The translations under genes were made by a program, and so were the position numbers. Positions 8,088 to 17,436 of a stretch of 48,889 nucleotides of DNA are shown one piece after another. The notes under the pieces are model-generated. The model searched no databases. It was given only the letters and a program-made list of their open reading frames with translations, and was not told where the DNA came from. The stretch is from positions 67,014 through 115,902 of the forward strand of contig JAOUIL010000002.1 in NCBI GenBank assembly GCA_029883975.1, in the 5' to 3' direction. Position 1 is the stretch's first letter. Each line of letters starts with the position of its first letter. Source of the stretch: Betaproteobacteria bacterium (GTDB lineage Bacteria; Pseudomonadota; Gammaproteobacteria; Burkholderiales; SG8-39).

Positions 8088-8837
8088 ATGGTTTCACCGC
8101 CGCCCAACGTGCTCGCGTTCGCCGCTGCCGACCCCACCAGCGGCGCGGGGCTGCAAGCCGACGTGCTCACGCTGGCGAGCCTCGGCTGCCATCCGCTGTC
8201 GGTGCTGACCGCGTACACGGTGCAGGACACGCACGGCGTCGCAGCGCTGTGCGACATCGACGCGGCGCAGCTCGAGGCGCAGGCGCGCTGCGTGCTCGCC
8301 GACGCGCGCGTGCGCGCGGTCAAGATCGGCGTGGTCGGCGGCGCCGCGAACGCGCGCGCCATCGCCGCGCTGCTCGCCGAGCTGCCCGGGGTCCCGGTCG
8401 TGCTCGACCCGGTGCTCGCCTCGGCGCGCGGCGATACGCTGGGCGACGCCGAGTCGTTGCGCGAGCTGCTCGCGCCTCGCGCCACCGTCGTCACGCCAAA
8501 CAGCGTCGAAGCGCGCGCGCTCGGCGGTCCCGAGGCGCTGATTGCGCTCGGCTGCGAGTACGTGCTGGTGACGGGCACCCACGAGCCGGGAGAGGACGTG
8601 GTCAACACGCTCTACGGCAGGGCCGGCGTGCTGCGCGCCGACCACTGGCCGCGCCTGCCGGGCAGCTATCACGGCTCGGGCTGCACGCTCGCCTCGGCGA
8701 TCGCCGCGCGCCTCGCGCTCGGCGATGACGTGATCGAGGCGGCGCGCCGCGCGCAGGACTACACCTGGTGCGCGCTGGAGCGCGGCTACCGTCCCGGCGG
8801 CGGGCAGCTGGTGCCCGATCGGATGCACGCGCGATGA
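8088..8837 (+). CDS. thiD: Hydroxymethylpyrimidine / phosphomethylpyrimidine kinase
   Basis: Ribokinase-fold enzyme that phosphorylates HMP and then HMP-P to HMP-PP, the pyrimidine half of thiamine. Length 249 residues. Substrate motif ADPTSGAGLQADVLTLASLG near the N-terminus, VLDPVLASARGD in the middle, TPNSVEARALGG, and the anion-hole/ATP motif HGSGCTLASAIAA near 203-215. It overlaps thiE by 4 bases (ATGA at 8834), and thiE overlaps hemL, giving a three-gene cofactor operon. Confidence 0.96.
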   Translation: MVSPPPNVLAFAAADPTSGAGLQADVLTLASLGCHPLSVLTAYTVQDTHGVAALCDIDAAQLEAQARCVLADARVRAVKIGVVGGAANARAIAALLAELPGVPVVLDPVLASARGDTLGDAESLRELLAPRATVVTPNSVEARALGGPEALIALGCEYVLVTGTHEPGEDVVNTLYGRAGVLRADHWPRLPGSYHGSGCTLASAIAARLALGDDVIEAARRAQDYTWCALERGYRPGGGQLVPDRMHAR

Positions 8838-9436
8838 AGCGCCTGCGCGGGCTGTACGCCATCACGCCCGATGAGCCCACGCGCGTCGAGGCGGCGCTCG
8901 CTTCCGGCGCGCTGTGCGCGCTGCAGTACCGCGCCAAGGCGGCGGACGCGGCGACGCGCCGGCGCGAGGCCGAGCGCCTGCTCGCGCGCTGCCGGGAATG
9001 CGGCGTGCCGATGATCGTCAACGACGACCTGGAGCTCGCGCTCGCCATCGGCGCGGACGGCGTGCACCTCGGGCGCGAGGACGGCGACCTGGCGGCGGCG
9101 CGCGCGCGCCTGCGCGGGCGCCTGCTCGGCGCGAGCTGCTACGACCGTGCCGAGCTCGCCGCGCGCGCGGTCGCCGCCGGCGCCGACTACATCGCCTTCG
9201 GCTCGGTCTTCCCCTCGCCTACCAAGCCGTCGGCCGTGCGCGCGCCGCTCGCGCTGTTCGCGCGCGACTACGGCGTTTCCAGGGTCGCCATCGGCGGCAT
9301 CACGCTGGACAATGCGCCGCAGGCGCTCGCCGCCGGCGCGGATTGCCTGGCGGTGATCACCGATCTGTTCGACGCGCCGGACGTCGCGGCGCGCGCACGC
9401 CAGTACAGGAGGCTGTTCGAGCATGAAGCCGCGTAA
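8834..9436 (+). CDS. thiE: Thiamine-phosphate synthase
   Basis: TIM-barrel enzyme that joins HMP-PP and thiazole phosphate to thiamine monophosphate. Length 200 residues from ATG 8834, which overlaps the thiD stop. Diagnostic segments are [15 protein letters not shown], the Mg-diphosphate motif [19 protein letters not shown], and [16 protein letters not shown] followed by [20 protein letters not shown]. Its product and that of thiD act in consecutive steps. The last 14 bases overlap the start of hemL. Confidence 0.95.
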   Translation: MKRLRGLYAITPDEPTRVEAALASGALCALQYRAKAADAATRRREAERLLARCRECGVPMIVNDDLELALAIGADGVHLGREDGDLAAARARLRGRLLGASCYDRAELAARAVAAGADYIAFGSVFPSPTKPSAVRAPLALFARDYGVSRVAIGGITLDNAPQALAAGADCLAVITDLFDAPDVAARARQYRRLFEHEAA

Positions 9437-10706
9437 CGAGGAGCTGTTCGCGCGCGCCCAGGCGCGCATTCCCGCGGGCGTGAACTCGCCGGTGCGCGCG
9501 TTCCGCGCCGTGGGCGGCACGCCGCCCTTCTTCGAGCGCGCCAGCGGCGCGCACCTGTGGGACGCGGAGGGCCGGCGCTACATCGACTACGTCTGCTCCT
9601 GGGGACCGATGGTGGCCGGGCACACGCACCCGGCGGTGGTCGAGGCGGTGCAGGCGGCGGCGGCGCGCGCGCTGTCGTTCGGCGCGCCCACCGAAGCCGA
9701 GGTGCAGATGGCCGAGACGCTCTGTCGACTCGTGCCTTCGCTCGAGCTCGTGCGCCTGCTGTCCTCCGGCACCGAGGCGGCGATGACCGCGATCCGGCTG
9801 GCGCGCGGCTTCACCGGACGCAGCGTCATCGTCAAGTTCGAAGGCTGCTACCACGGGCACGCCGACAGCCTGCTGGTGAAGGCCGGCTCGGGCGCGCTCA
9901 CCTTCGGCCACCCGAGCTCGGCGGGCGTGCCGGCCGAGACGGCGGCGCACACCGTGGTGCTCGACTACAACGACGCGCGCCAAGTGGCGGCGCTGTTCGA
10001 CGCGCGCGGCGCCGAGATCGCGGGCGTCATCGTCGAGCCGGTGGCCGGCAACATGAACCTCGTGCTGCCGGCGCCCGGCTTCCTCGAAGCGCTGCGCGAG
10101 CAATGCACGCGCCAAGGCGCGGTGCTCATTTTCGACGAGGTGATGACGGGGTTTCGCGTGGCGACCGGCGGCGCGCAGGCGCGCTTCGGCATCCGGCCCG
10201 ACCTGACGACGCTCGGCAAGGTGATCGGCGGCGGCCTGCCGGTGGCGGCGGTCGGCGGCCGCCGCGACATCATGCAGAAGATCGCGCCGCTCGGCCCCGT
10301 GTACCAGGCAGGCACGCTGTCGGGCAACCCGGTGGCGCTCGCCGCGGGACTGGCGACCCTCGAGCTCGTCGAGGCGCCCGGATTCCAGGAGCGCGTCGCC
10401 GCGACCGCGCGCAGCCTGTGCGAGGGCCTCGCCGCTGAGGCGAAGCGCGCCGGCATCGCCTTCTCGTCACAATCGATCGGCAGCATGTTCGGCTTGTACT
10501 TCCGCGAGGTGCCGCCCACGAGCTTCGCTGAGGTGATGCAGTGCGATGCGCCGCGCTTCAACCGCTTCTTCGCCGCGATGCTCGCGCGCGGCGTATACCT
10601 TGCGCCTTCGGCCTACGAAGCGGGCTTCGTGTCGTTCGCGCACGACGCGGCGGACATCGAACAGACGCTGCGCGCGGCGCGCGAGTCGTTTGCGCTCGCC
10701 GCGTAG
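9423..10706 (+). CDS. hemL: Glutamate-1-semialdehyde 2,1-aminomutase
   Basis: PLP enzyme of the C5 heme pathway converting glutamate-1-semialdehyde to 5-aminolevulinate. Length 427 residues. Recognised by the N-terminus [55 protein letters not shown]-like loop ([16 protein letters not shown]), FDEVMTGFR with the PLP-ring Asp, and [15 protein letters not shown] with the Schiff-base lysine at about 266. A GGAGG ribosome-binding site lies about 10 bases before the ATG. It is the last gene of the thiD-thiE-hemL unit. Confidence 0.97.
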   Translation: MKPRNEELFARAQARIPAGVNSPVRAFRAVGGTPPFFERASGAHLWDAEGRRYIDYVCSWGPMVAGHTHPAVVEAVQAAAARALSFGAPTEAEVQMAETLCRLVPSLELVRLLSSGTEAAMTAIRLARGFTGRSVIVKFEGCYHGHADSLLVKAGSGALTFGHPSSAGVPAETAAHTVVLDYNDARQVAALFDARGAEIAGVIVEPVAGNMNLVLPAPGFLEALREQCTRQGAVLIFDEVMTGFRVATGGAQARFGIRPDLTTLGKVIGGGLPVAAVGGRRDIMQKIAPLGPVYQAGTLSGNPVALAAGLATLELVEAPGFQERVAATARSLCEGLAAEAKRAGIAFSSQSIGSMFGLYFREVPPTSFAEVMQCDAPRFNRFFAAMLARGVYLAPSAYEAGFVSFAHDAADIEQTLRAARESFALAA

Positions 10707-10750
10707 CATCGCGGCACGAACCTTGCTGGCATAACGCAGGTCCAATCGCC

Positions 10751-11344
10751 ATGCAGATCGTTACCCGCGAGCTTAGACACATGGAGCGCGCCAAGGTCGC
10801 CGCCCACCTGCGCCGGCTCGACGCGGAGGACCGCCGGCTGCGGTTCGGCCTCGCCGTCGCGGACGCCGCGATCGACGACTACGTCGCGCGCATCGATTTC
10901 GACCGCGACGCCGTCTTCGGCGTGTTCGACGATGCGCTGGATCTGGCCGGCGCCGCGCACCTCGCGCGCGGCGACGACCAGGCCGAGCTGGGTGTCTCGG
11001 TGCTGCCGGCCTGCCGCGGCCGCGGCGTGGGCGCGGCGCTGCTCGCCCGCGCGCACCTGCATGCCCGCAACTGGGGCATCGGCGCGCTGTTCATGCACTG
11101 CCTGGCGGAGAACGCCGCCATGGTGCACCTGGCGCGCAAGCAGGGCATGCGCATCGTGTCGGAAAGCGGCGAGGCCGACGCGCACCTGGCGCTGCCGCCC
11201 GCCGACGCGGCCAGCTTCGCCCAGGCGGTGCTCGACGAGCGCGTGGGCCTGTTCGACTACGCCCTCAAGTCGCAGTTCGACGCGGTGCGCCGGCTGATGC
11301 TCGCCGGCGCGGGCGCCGTTGCGCCCTCAGGCCACCGACCGTAG
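10751..11344 (+). CDS. GNAT family N-acetyltransferase
   Basis: Acetyl-CoA dependent acetyltransferase fold, 197 residues; the substrate cannot be read from sequence. The acetyl-CoA motif A is clear (VLPACRGRGVGAALLARAHLHARN) with the beta-strand QAELGVSVLP before it and the downstream element NAAMVHLARKQGMRI. A 44-base gap separates it from hemL, so it may have its own weak promoter or be read through. Its 3' end overlaps the end of the GGDEF gene on the other strand by 18 bases, so both transcripts must run into each other. Confidence 0.85.
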   Translation: MQIVTRELRHMERAKVAAHLRRLDAEDRRLRFGLAVADAAIDDYVARIDFDRDAVFGVFDDALDLAGAAHLARGDDQAELGVSVLPACRGRGVGAALLARAHLHARNWGIGALFMHCLAENAAMVHLARKQGMRIVSESGEADAHLALPPADAASFAQAVLDERVGLFDYALKSQFDAVRRLMLAGAGAVAPSGHRP

Positions 11345-12505
11345 CCCCGACGCCGGCGCGCCGACGCTGCGGTTGCGCCCCAACTCCTTCGCGCGATAGA
11401 GCGCCTCGTCGGCGCGCGCCAGCACCTGCGCCGCGCCCTCGCGGCCTTCGCTGTCGGCGAGGCCCGCGGAGAAAGTCTGCCCGCCCGGCAGCATGTTCTG
11501 CAGCCGCTCGAACAGCTGGATCGCCTGATCGAGGTCGCAGCCGTGCAGCAGCACCGCGAACTCATCGCCGCCGAAGCGCGCGATCAGGTCGTCGCCGCGC
11601 AGCCGCGTGCCGAAGGCCTGCGCCGCCGCGCGCAGCAGCGCGTCGCCGCGCTGGTGACCGTAGGTGTCGTTGTAGCGCTTGAAATGATCGAGGTCGACGA
11701 GCCCGACGCTGCAGCGCCGTCCGGTGCGGCGCGCGCGCTCCAGGCCGCGCGCCAGCTCCTCGTCCCACACGCGGCGGTTGAACACGCCGGTCACCGCGTC
11801 CACGCGCGCGAGCTCGGCGAGCTGGCCGACCAGCTGCGCGCGCCGCGCGAGTGTCCCGCTCAACGTGCGCGCCAGCGTGAGCGCAAGCAGCAGCGAGGCG
11901 CCGCCGAACAGGATGAGCAGCACGCGCGCGCGCTGCGCCGCGTCGTCCGCCGCCTCCGCGGCCGCAGCGGCGCGCGCCGCCACCAGGCGCTCGAGCGCGC
12001 GGACCTGCGCCGCAGCTTCGTCGGCGACCGGGCGCGCGGCATCGAGCAGCGCGCCCGCGGCCTGCAGCTTCGTCACTCTGGAGGGCGCGCGCAGGTGCGG
12101 CGCCGCGGCGGCGTGAATGGCGACGAACCGTTCGATGGACTGCTGCGCGGCCGCGAGCCGCTCGCGTTCGCCCGGCGCGAGCGGCGCAACCTGCAGGCGC
12201 GCGAGCCCTTCGCGCAGGGCCTGCAGCGTTTCGCGATAGTCGATCACGCGCGCATGGGACTCGTCCAGCTGCGCGCCGCGCAGCGCCTCGAGCGCGATCT
12301 CGGACTGCAGCGCCGCCGCCCGCGAAGCGAGCGCCTGAGCTTGCGCCACGTCGCGCTCGAGTTGCGCCGCCTGCGCCACCGCGCCGCGGCCGCGCGACTC
12401 CGCGTCCAGCCCGATCCACGACGACACCAGCGCGGCGAACACCAGCACCATCACGGCCAGCGCGGACGCCGCCATGCTCTTCGCGAAGCGCACTTTGCGC
12501 ACCAT
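11327..12505 (-). CDS. Membrane-bound diguanylate cyclase (GGDEF)
   Basis: Makes cyclic di-GMP from two GTP. Length 392 residues. TM1 lies at about 10-31, then a long alanine-rich helical extracytoplasmic region (about 35-190), TM2 at about 193-212, and a C-terminal GGDEF domain (about 228-385). The active-site motif RFGGDEFAVLLHG is intact. The inhibitory I-site RxxD (RGDD) sits five residues before GGDEF, so product inhibition is expected. DLDHFKRYNDTYGHQRGD is the GTP/metal-binding helix. It is the last gene of the seven-gene minus-strand run that starts with mpl, 16 bases after mtgA. The input signal sensed by the extracytoplasmic helices is unknown. Confidence 0.93.
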   Translation of the reverse strand: MVRKVRFAKSMAASALAVMVLVFAALVSSWIGLDAESRGRGAVAQAAQLERDVAQAQALASRAAALQSEIALEALRGAQLDESHARVIDYRETLQALREGLARLQVAPLAPGERERLAAAQQSIERFVAIHAAAAPHLRAPSRVTKLQAAGALLDAARPVADEAAAQVRALERLVAARAAAAAEAADDAAQRARVLLILFGGASLLLALTLARTLSGTLARRAQLVGQLAELARVDAVTGVFNRRVWDEELARGLERARRTGRRCSVGLVDLDHFKRYNDTYGHQRGDALLRAAAQAFGTRLRGDDLIARFGGDEFAVLLHGCDLDQAIQLFERLQNMLPGGQTFSAGLADSEGREGAAQVLARADEALYRAKELGRNRSVGAPASGLRSVA

Positions 12506-12521
12506 GGCCGCGTTCAGTCTA

Positions 12522-13229
12522 TCAGGGGATCTGCGCGTAGCTCATGTGGCGGCGGATGGTGTCGATGCGCGCCTCCAGGTACGGCGTGGTCTCGCCGCGC
12601 GCATAGCGCCGCGGGCTCGGCAGGACGGACGCCAGCCACGCCGCCTGCGCGGGATCCAGCCCCGCCGCCGGCACGCCGAAATGGTGGCGCGCCGCGGCCT
12701 CCGCGCCGAACACGCCGTCGCCCCACTCGGCGAAATTGAGGTACAGCTCCAGGATGCGCCGCTTGTCCATGGTCACCTCGAGCATCGCCGTGATCACGGC
12801 CTCCTGCCCCTTGCGCCACCACGAGCGCTCGCCCGACAGGAACAGGTTTTTCGCCAGCTGCTGACTGATGGTGGAGGCGCCCGCCACCACCCTGCCGCGA
12901 CGCTCGTTCTTCTCGATCGCCTTCTGGATGGCCTCCCAGTCGAAGCCCTCGTGGTCGAGGAAGCGCGCGTCCTCGGCGGCGATCACCGCGCGCTTGAGCG
13001 GCGCGGCGATGCGCTCGTAAGGCACCCAGCGATGCTGCAGGCGCGCCCGCGGATCGCGCGCGCGCATCTGCTCGAGCCGCCGCTCCATGAAGGCCGTGCT
13101 GGCGGGGGTGTGGTGCGCCCACCACAGCAGGCGCGCGTAGTACCAGGCCTGCGCGAGGAACACCGCCACGAGCAGCGCCGCCAGCGTGAAGCCGGCGATG
13201 CGCCGGGCGCGACGCAGGGCGCGCAGCAT
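12522..13229 (-). CDS. mtgA: Monofunctional biosynthetic peptidoglycan transglycosylase
   Basis: GT51 glycosyltransferase that polymerises lipid II into glycan strands at the inner-membrane surface. Length 235 residues, normal. One N-terminal TM helix (about 12-32) anchors the catalytic domain. The catalytic Glu motif AVIAAEDARFLDHEGFDW, the second motif GASTISQQLAKNLFLSGERS, and KRRILELYLNFAEWGDGVFGAEAAA are all intact. It follows aroE by 3 bases; aroE-mtgA adjacency is common in betaproteobacteria. Confidence 0.96.
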   Translation of the reverse strand: MLRALRRARRIAGFTLAALLVAVFLAQAWYYARLLWWAHHTPASTAFMERRLEQMRARDPRARLQHRWVPYERIAAPLKRAVIAAEDARFLDHEGFDWEAIQKAIEKNERRGRVVAGASTISQQLAKNLFLSGERSWWRKGQEAVITAMLEVTMDKRRILELYLNFAEWGDGVFGAEAAARHHFGVPAAGLDPAQAAWLASVLPSPRRYARGETTPYLEARIDTIRRHMSYAQIP

Positions 13230-13232
13230 GCG

Positions 13233-14033
13233 CTATGGCGCACGCAGGGCGGCGAGCACCGCGCGCGTCTCCGGCCGCACGCCGCGCCAGACGAGGAAAG
13301 ACTCGGCGGCCTGCTCGACCAGCATGCCCAGGCCATCGGCCGTCGCGGCGCCGGCGGCGCGCGCCATGGCAAGGAACTCGGTGTCTCTGCCGTAGACCAT
13401 GTCGTACGCGAGCGCGCCGGCGCCGAACAGGCCGGGCGGCAGCGGCGGCAGTTCGCCCTGCAGCCCTGCGGAGGTCGCGTTGATCACCAGGCGGAAGCTG
13501 CGCCCCGCGAGCGCATCGAACCCGCAGGCCTCGGCGCCCGGCACGCGCCGCGCGAGCGCCTCGGCGCGCGGCACGGTGCGGTTGGCGATGACGATGCCCG
13601 CGGCGCCCGCCTCGGCGAGCGGCGCGAGCACGCCCTGCGCGGCGCCGCCCGCCCCCAGCAGCAGCACGCGCTCGCCGGCCAGCGGTCGCCCGAGGTTGAC
13701 GGTCAGGTCGCGCACCAGTCCCGCGCCGTCGGTGTTGTCGCCATACAGGTGCGCGCGATCCAGCACCAGGGTGTTCACCGCCTGCGCCGCCGCGGCGCGC
13801 GCGCTGGTCTCGGCGCACAGGCGGAAGGCCTCCAGCTTGAACGGCAGCGTGACGTTCAGGCCCTTGCCGCTCTGGCTGCGGAAGCGCTCTACTGCGTGCG
13901 CGAACTCCGCCGGCGGCACGTCGATCGCGCCGTACTCGATGTCTTCGCCAGTCGCGCGCGCGAACTGCGCGTGAATCCACGGCGATCTGGAATGGGCGAC
14001 CGGGTGGCCGATGACGGCATAGCGGTCCGGCAC
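13233..14033 (-). CDS. aroE: Shikimate dehydrogenase
   Basis: NADPH-dependent reduction of 3-dehydroshikimate to shikimate. Length 266 residues from a GTG at 14033. The substrate domain has VIGHPVAHSRSPWIHAQFA and GLNVTLPFKLEA with catalytic Lys66; Asp102 is in GDNTDGAGLVRDL. The dinucleotide-binding glycine loop is LLLGAGGAAQGVLAPL, and NRT follows the second strand as expected for NADP. Spacing to tonB-like (4 bases) and mtgA (3 bases) indicates one transcript. The pathway partner aroQ is in the window at 19612. Confidence 0.97.
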   Translation of the reverse strand: MPDRYAVIGHPVAHSRSPWIHAQFARATGEDIEYGAIDVPPAEFAHAVERFRSQSGKGLNVTLPFKLEAFRLCAETSARAAAAQAVNTLVLDRAHLYGDNTDGAGLVRDLTVNLGRPLAGERVLLLGAGGAAQGVLAPLAEAGAAGIVIANRTVPRAEALARRVPGAEACGFDALAGRSFRLVINATSAGLQGELPPLPPGLFGAGALAYDMVYGRDTEFLAMARAAGAATADGLGMLVEQAAESFLVWRGVRPETRAVLAALRAP

Positions 14034-14037
14034 GGTC

Positions 14038-14976
14038 TCATTCAGTCCAGAATTGGTCGCCGCGGCCGAAGAACCAGGTGCGCGTGATGACGAGCAGGTC
14101 CGTGTCGCGCCGGATCTCCGGAGGGAAGGCCGCGTAGGGCGAGGCCATGCGCACGATGCGAAACGCGGCGTCGTCCAGCACCGTCAGGCCGGAGGAGCGG
14201 TCGAGCTCGACCGCCGCCACGTTGCCGTCGGCGCGCAGCGTGACCGTCATGCGCAGGTTGCCGTACAGCTTGCCGCGCGCCGCGCTCGGGTAGTTGACGG
14301 TGCCGATGCGCTCGATCTTCCGGCGCCAGTCCTCCTCGTACTGCGCGAAGCGGTACTCGGTCGCGCTCGCGCCGATGAACTTCTTGCGCGGGCGCTTCTG
14401 GTAGGCCTCGAGGTTGCGCGCGATCTCGGCGCGCAGCCGCATGGCGGCGAGCGACAGCTCGGCCTGGTCGCGTCCGGCCTGCGGCGGCGCCGGCGCGTCG
14501 GCCGGCGCGTGGCGCTCACGCCCGGCGGGCAGCGCCGGCGCATCCTTGCGCGACTGCGCGAGCAGCTTCCTTTGCACAGCCTCCAGCTCGCGCACGCGGC
14601 GCTCGGCCTGCGCGAGGTCGCTGCCCGGGCGGCGCGGGTCGATGACCGGCAGCGGCGTCTTGGCGCGGCGCTCGGCTTGCGTGTCGCCGCCGCCGTCCAG
14701 ATTGGCTTGCGCCAGCGCCTCGCTCTGCGCCGGCCGCTGGCGTGTGCTCGCGTTCACCAGGATCACGTCGAGCGCCTGGCTGCTGCGCCAGCGCAGCTCG
14801 CCGGGAAACTTGAAGTGCAGCGACAGCAGGATCGCGTGCAGCAGAAGGGACGCCACCACTGCGGCGCTCAGAACGCGGGACCGCTGATCGAGCCCGGACC
14901 AGAATTCGGCCGCGCCCGGAACACGCATCGCCAGGGCTTCCTGCAATGGCACCTCAAGCCGATAAACCGGCGTCAT
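14038..14976 (-). CDS. Energy transducer TonB-like protein
   Basis: Inner-membrane protein with one TM helix (about 37-55, VLSAAVVASLLLHAILLSLHF), a charged helical periplasmic spacer (about 80-205) and a C-terminal TonB domain (about 215-312: YPSAARGKLYGNLRMTVTLR, GNVAAVELDRSSGL, LDDAAFRIVRMASPYAAFP). The spacer lacks the proline-rich repeats of classical TonB, and no exbB or exbD is nearby, so a link to TonB-dependent receptors is not proven. Start is uncertain: ATG 14976 has no Shine-Dalgarno and overlaps a TAGAAT box, while ATG 14928 has a CAGGAAG site 9 bases upstream and would remove 16 residues. Confidence 0.82.
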   Translation of the reverse strand: MTPVYRLEVPLQEALAMRVPGAAEFWSGLDQRSRVLSAAVVASLLLHAILLSLHFKFPGELRWRSSQALDVILVNASTRQRPAQSEALAQANLDGGGDTQAERRAKTPLPVIDPRRPGSDLAQAERRVRELEAVQRKLLAQSRKDAPALPAGRERHAPADAPAPPQAGRDQAELSLAAMRLRAEIARNLEAYQKRPRKKFIGASATEYRFAQYEEDWRRKIERIGTVNYPSAARGKLYGNLRMTVTLRADGNVAAVELDRSSGLTVLDDAAFRIVRMASPYAAFPPEIRRDTDLLVITRTWFFGRGDQFWTE

Positions 14977-14985
14977 TCTAGGGCC

Positions 14986-16869
14986 TTAGCCCGCTTCCTG
15001 CTCGCCGCCCGGCGCGGCTTCAGCGCCGCCGGCCGCCAGGGTTTCCCGGTAGGCGAGCGCCACCGTTCGCTCCAGCAGGTCGATGCCTTCGATGCCCAGG
15101 CGCACCCGCGCGCCGGGCGCGAGTCCGGGGAGCGACGGCACGCGCACATTGAGCGGCATGCCCAGCACGTGCACGATGTTCTCGCGCACGACCTCCGCCT
15201 CCACCTCGTTCAGGCCCTCCTGCTCGAACCAGCGCAGGCACCAGTACTGCTCCATGCCGCGCTGGTACTCGTCGAGCCGTGCGTAGGTCACCTCGAACGC
15301 GCGCATGGCGGCGAGCAGCGCGTCGGAGGAGCGGGTAAACGGCGGCTTGCGGCCGCCGAGCGCGGCCACGAGCTGCCACTGGTTGACGAGGTCGACGTAG
15401 CGGCGCAGCGGCGAGCTCATCCAGGCGTAGCAGGCGAGCCCCAGCCCCTCGTGCGCTTCGGGATGCACGCTCATGCGCACCTTGCCGGAGGCTTGCACGC
15501 GGTACAGCGCCGCCACATCCCGCTCGGCGAGCAGCTCGCCCCAGCTGGCGTTGGCGAGGATCATCAGCTCGGAGACCAGCTTGTCGAGCGGCCCGCCGCG
15601 GCGGCGCGGCTCGATGCGCACGCGGCCCCGCTCGACGCGAAAGTGGTAGTCGAGCACCGTGGCGTTGACGCTCGGCCGGCCGCGGCGCCGCTCGAGGACC
15701 TCGGCGAGGCGCCACAGCGTGCGCAACTCTTCCTCGCGCCGCAGGCCGAGGGCGCGCCCGGCGGTGAACGCCTCGTCCAGAGGCGCCAGCTCGCCGAGCC
15801 GCAGGTTCTCGGCAATGCGCACCCGCTCGACGCGCGAGTGATGGCCACGCAGCGAGAAGTCGGCCGCCGCGACGTTGACATAGAGCGACACCGCAGCGTG
15901 CTCCGCGCCCGCGTTCAACGAGTAGCGCCCGACGACGTCCTCGGGAAGCATGGTGAACTTGACGCCCGGGAAATAGGCGGTCGACAGCCGCTCGCGGGCG
16001 ACCGCGTCCAGCGCCGAGCCGGGCGCGAAACCCAAGGCCGGCGCGGCGATATGAATGCCCACGCGCCACTCGTCGTCCGAGACGCGCACGAGCGAGAACG
16101 CATCGTCGATCTCGGTGGTGCCGGCATCGTCCAGGCTGAAGGCTTCGACCGGCGCGAGCGCCAGGTCGGCCGCCGGCGCCGGCGCCTCGTACGGCGCAAA
16201 CGCGGTGCCGCGCGGAAAGAACTCGTGCAGGAAGCGGTTCAGGTGATAGGCATGCGCGTCCGGCACGAGGCCGCAGCGCTCGAGCAGCCGCGCGGCGCCG
16301 AGCCCCGTTTCCTTGCAGGCCTGCTCGAGCGCCTTGGTCTCGGGCTTGTTGCGGTCCGGCGCGTAGAGCAGCTCGTCGCGCAGCACGGCGAGCTCGGCGG
16401 GGCAGTCGAAGCGCGCGAGTCGCTGCGCCCACCCGGCGATCTGCTCCTGCACGCGGCGCTTCTTCTCCGCCGCGGCGAGCGCCAGCTTGAGGATCTCCTC
16501 GGGCGCCGCCTGGTATCGTCCCCGCCCGCGGCGATGGAAGTACATCGGCGCCGAGTGCAGCTTGAGCAGCACGCCCGTCGCCTCGGCGGCGCTCGGCTCG
16601 CGCCCGACGTACTCGCGGGCGAGCGCCTCGAAGCCGAACTCGCCCTGGCCGCTGCATTGCCAGAGAAATTCGGTATCCAGGCCCGCGGCGAACCTGCCGG
16701 CCTCGGCCAGCAGCTCGGCGGCTGCGGGGCGCTCGAATCGCAGCAGCACCATGGAGGACTTGACCTTCGCGCGCCGGCCGTGCGGCGTCTCGACCTGGAA
16801 GGAGGCGGGCGCCTGCGCGAGCACCGTCCCGACCTTGAACTCGCCGTCCTCCTCGTAAAGCAGGTGCAT
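14986..16869 (-). CDS. RNase II-family (RNB domain) exoribonuclease
   Basis: Probable 3'-5' exoribonuclease of 627 residues. The N-terminal region (about 1-230) is divergent, with no obvious cold-shock repeat. The RNB domain begins near 243 with the metal-site motif SLDDAGTTEIDDAFSL; compared with E. coli RNase II (D201...D207, D209, D210) the D207 position is Glu. The substrate-channel motif YAWMSSPLRRYVDLVNQWQL with the catalytic Arg is intact near 490-510, and a short S1-like tail ends the protein. Most of the catalytic set is conserved, so activity is likely. It lies 3 bases after the esterase gene and 9 before tonB-like. Confidence 0.9.
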   Translation of the reverse strand: MHLLYEEDGEFKVGTVLAQAPASFQVETPHGRRAKVKSSMVLLRFERPAAAELLAEAGRFAAGLDTEFLWQCSGQGEFGFEALAREYVGREPSAAEATGVLLKLHSAPMYFHRRGRGRYQAAPEEILKLALAAAEKKRRVQEQIAGWAQRLARFDCPAELAVLRDELLYAPDRNKPETKALEQACKETGLGAARLLERCGLVPDAHAYHLNRFLHEFFPRGTAFAPYEAPAPAADLALAPVEAFSLDDAGTTEIDDAFSLVRVSDDEWRVGIHIAAPALGFAPGSALDAVARERLSTAYFPGVKFTMLPEDVVGRYSLNAGAEHAAVSLYVNVAAADFSLRGHHSRVERVRIAENLRLGELAPLDEAFTAGRALGLRREEELRTLWRLAEVLERRRGRPSVNATVLDYHFRVERGRVRIEPRRRGGPLDKLVSELMILANASWGELLAERDVAALYRVQASGKVRMSVHPEAHEGLGLACYAWMSSPLRRYVDLVNQWQLVAALGGRKPPFTRSSDALLAAMRAFEVTYARLDEYQRGMEQYWCLRWFEQEGLNEVEAEVVRENIVHVLGMPLNVRVPSLPGLAPGARVRLGIEGIDLLERTVALAYRETLAAGGAEAAPGGEQEAG

Positions 16870-16872
16870 GCG

Positions 16873-17436
16873 TCAGAGCCCCGCGAAGGCGAGGAGGCGC
16901 GGCAGGTGCTGCGGGAAGCTCTGCAGGCTGTGGTCGCCACCGGCGATCACGATCTGCTCGGCGCCGCGGTAGTACGCGACCGCCTTGCGATAGTCGAGCA
17001 CTTCGTCGCCGGTCTCGACGATGAGCAGATAGCGCGCCGGCGTGATGCGCGCCGGCACGAGCGCCTCCCAGCCGCGCAGGTGCGCTTCGGTGAGCCGATA
17101 CGGTTCCCCGGTATGCAGGTTCTTCTGCTCCCCCAGGTAGGCGCGCAGGCCGACATGAGGGTCGATCGCCGGGTTGATCAGTACGGCACGCGCATCGTGC
17201 TTTTCCGCGAGGTGCGTGGCGTACAAGCCGCCCAGCGAGCTGCCGACGAAGCACCAGCGCGCACCCGGGCGCCGCGCGATCAGGGCCTCGACCGCGGCGA
17301 CCGCGTCCGCGGCGAGCGGCGGCAGTGCCGGGCAGACATACCGGTCGGCAAGGCCCCGGGCCGCCATGAATTCCGCGAGCACCCGTGCCTTGTGCGATTG
17401 CGGCGACGAGTTGAAGCCGTGCAGGTAGGCGATCAC
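16873..17436 (-). CDS. YqiA/YcfP family alpha/beta-hydrolase (putative esterase)
   Basis: Small alpha/beta-hydrolase of 187 residues. It starts IAYLHGFNSSPQSHKA, has the nucleophile elbow GSSLGG (Ser67), and candidate catalytic Asp and His in VETGDEVLDY and IAGGDHSLQSF. E. coli YqiA has esterase activity on short acyl esters; the natural substrate is not known. The start is GTG 17436, overlapping the mpl stop by 4 bases (GTGA); the open frame upstream to 18054 is a shadow of mpl. Translational coupling to mpl suggests coordinated amounts. Confidence 0.9.
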   Translation of the reverse strand: MIAYLHGFNSSPQSHKARVLAEFMAARGLADRYVCPALPPLAADAVAAVEALIARRPGARWCFVGSSLGGLYATHLAEKHDARAVLINPAIDPHVGLRAYLGEQKNLHTGEPYRLTEAHLRGWEALVPARITPARYLLIVETGDEVLDYRKAVAYYRGAEQIVIAGGDHSLQSFPQHLPRLLAFAGL

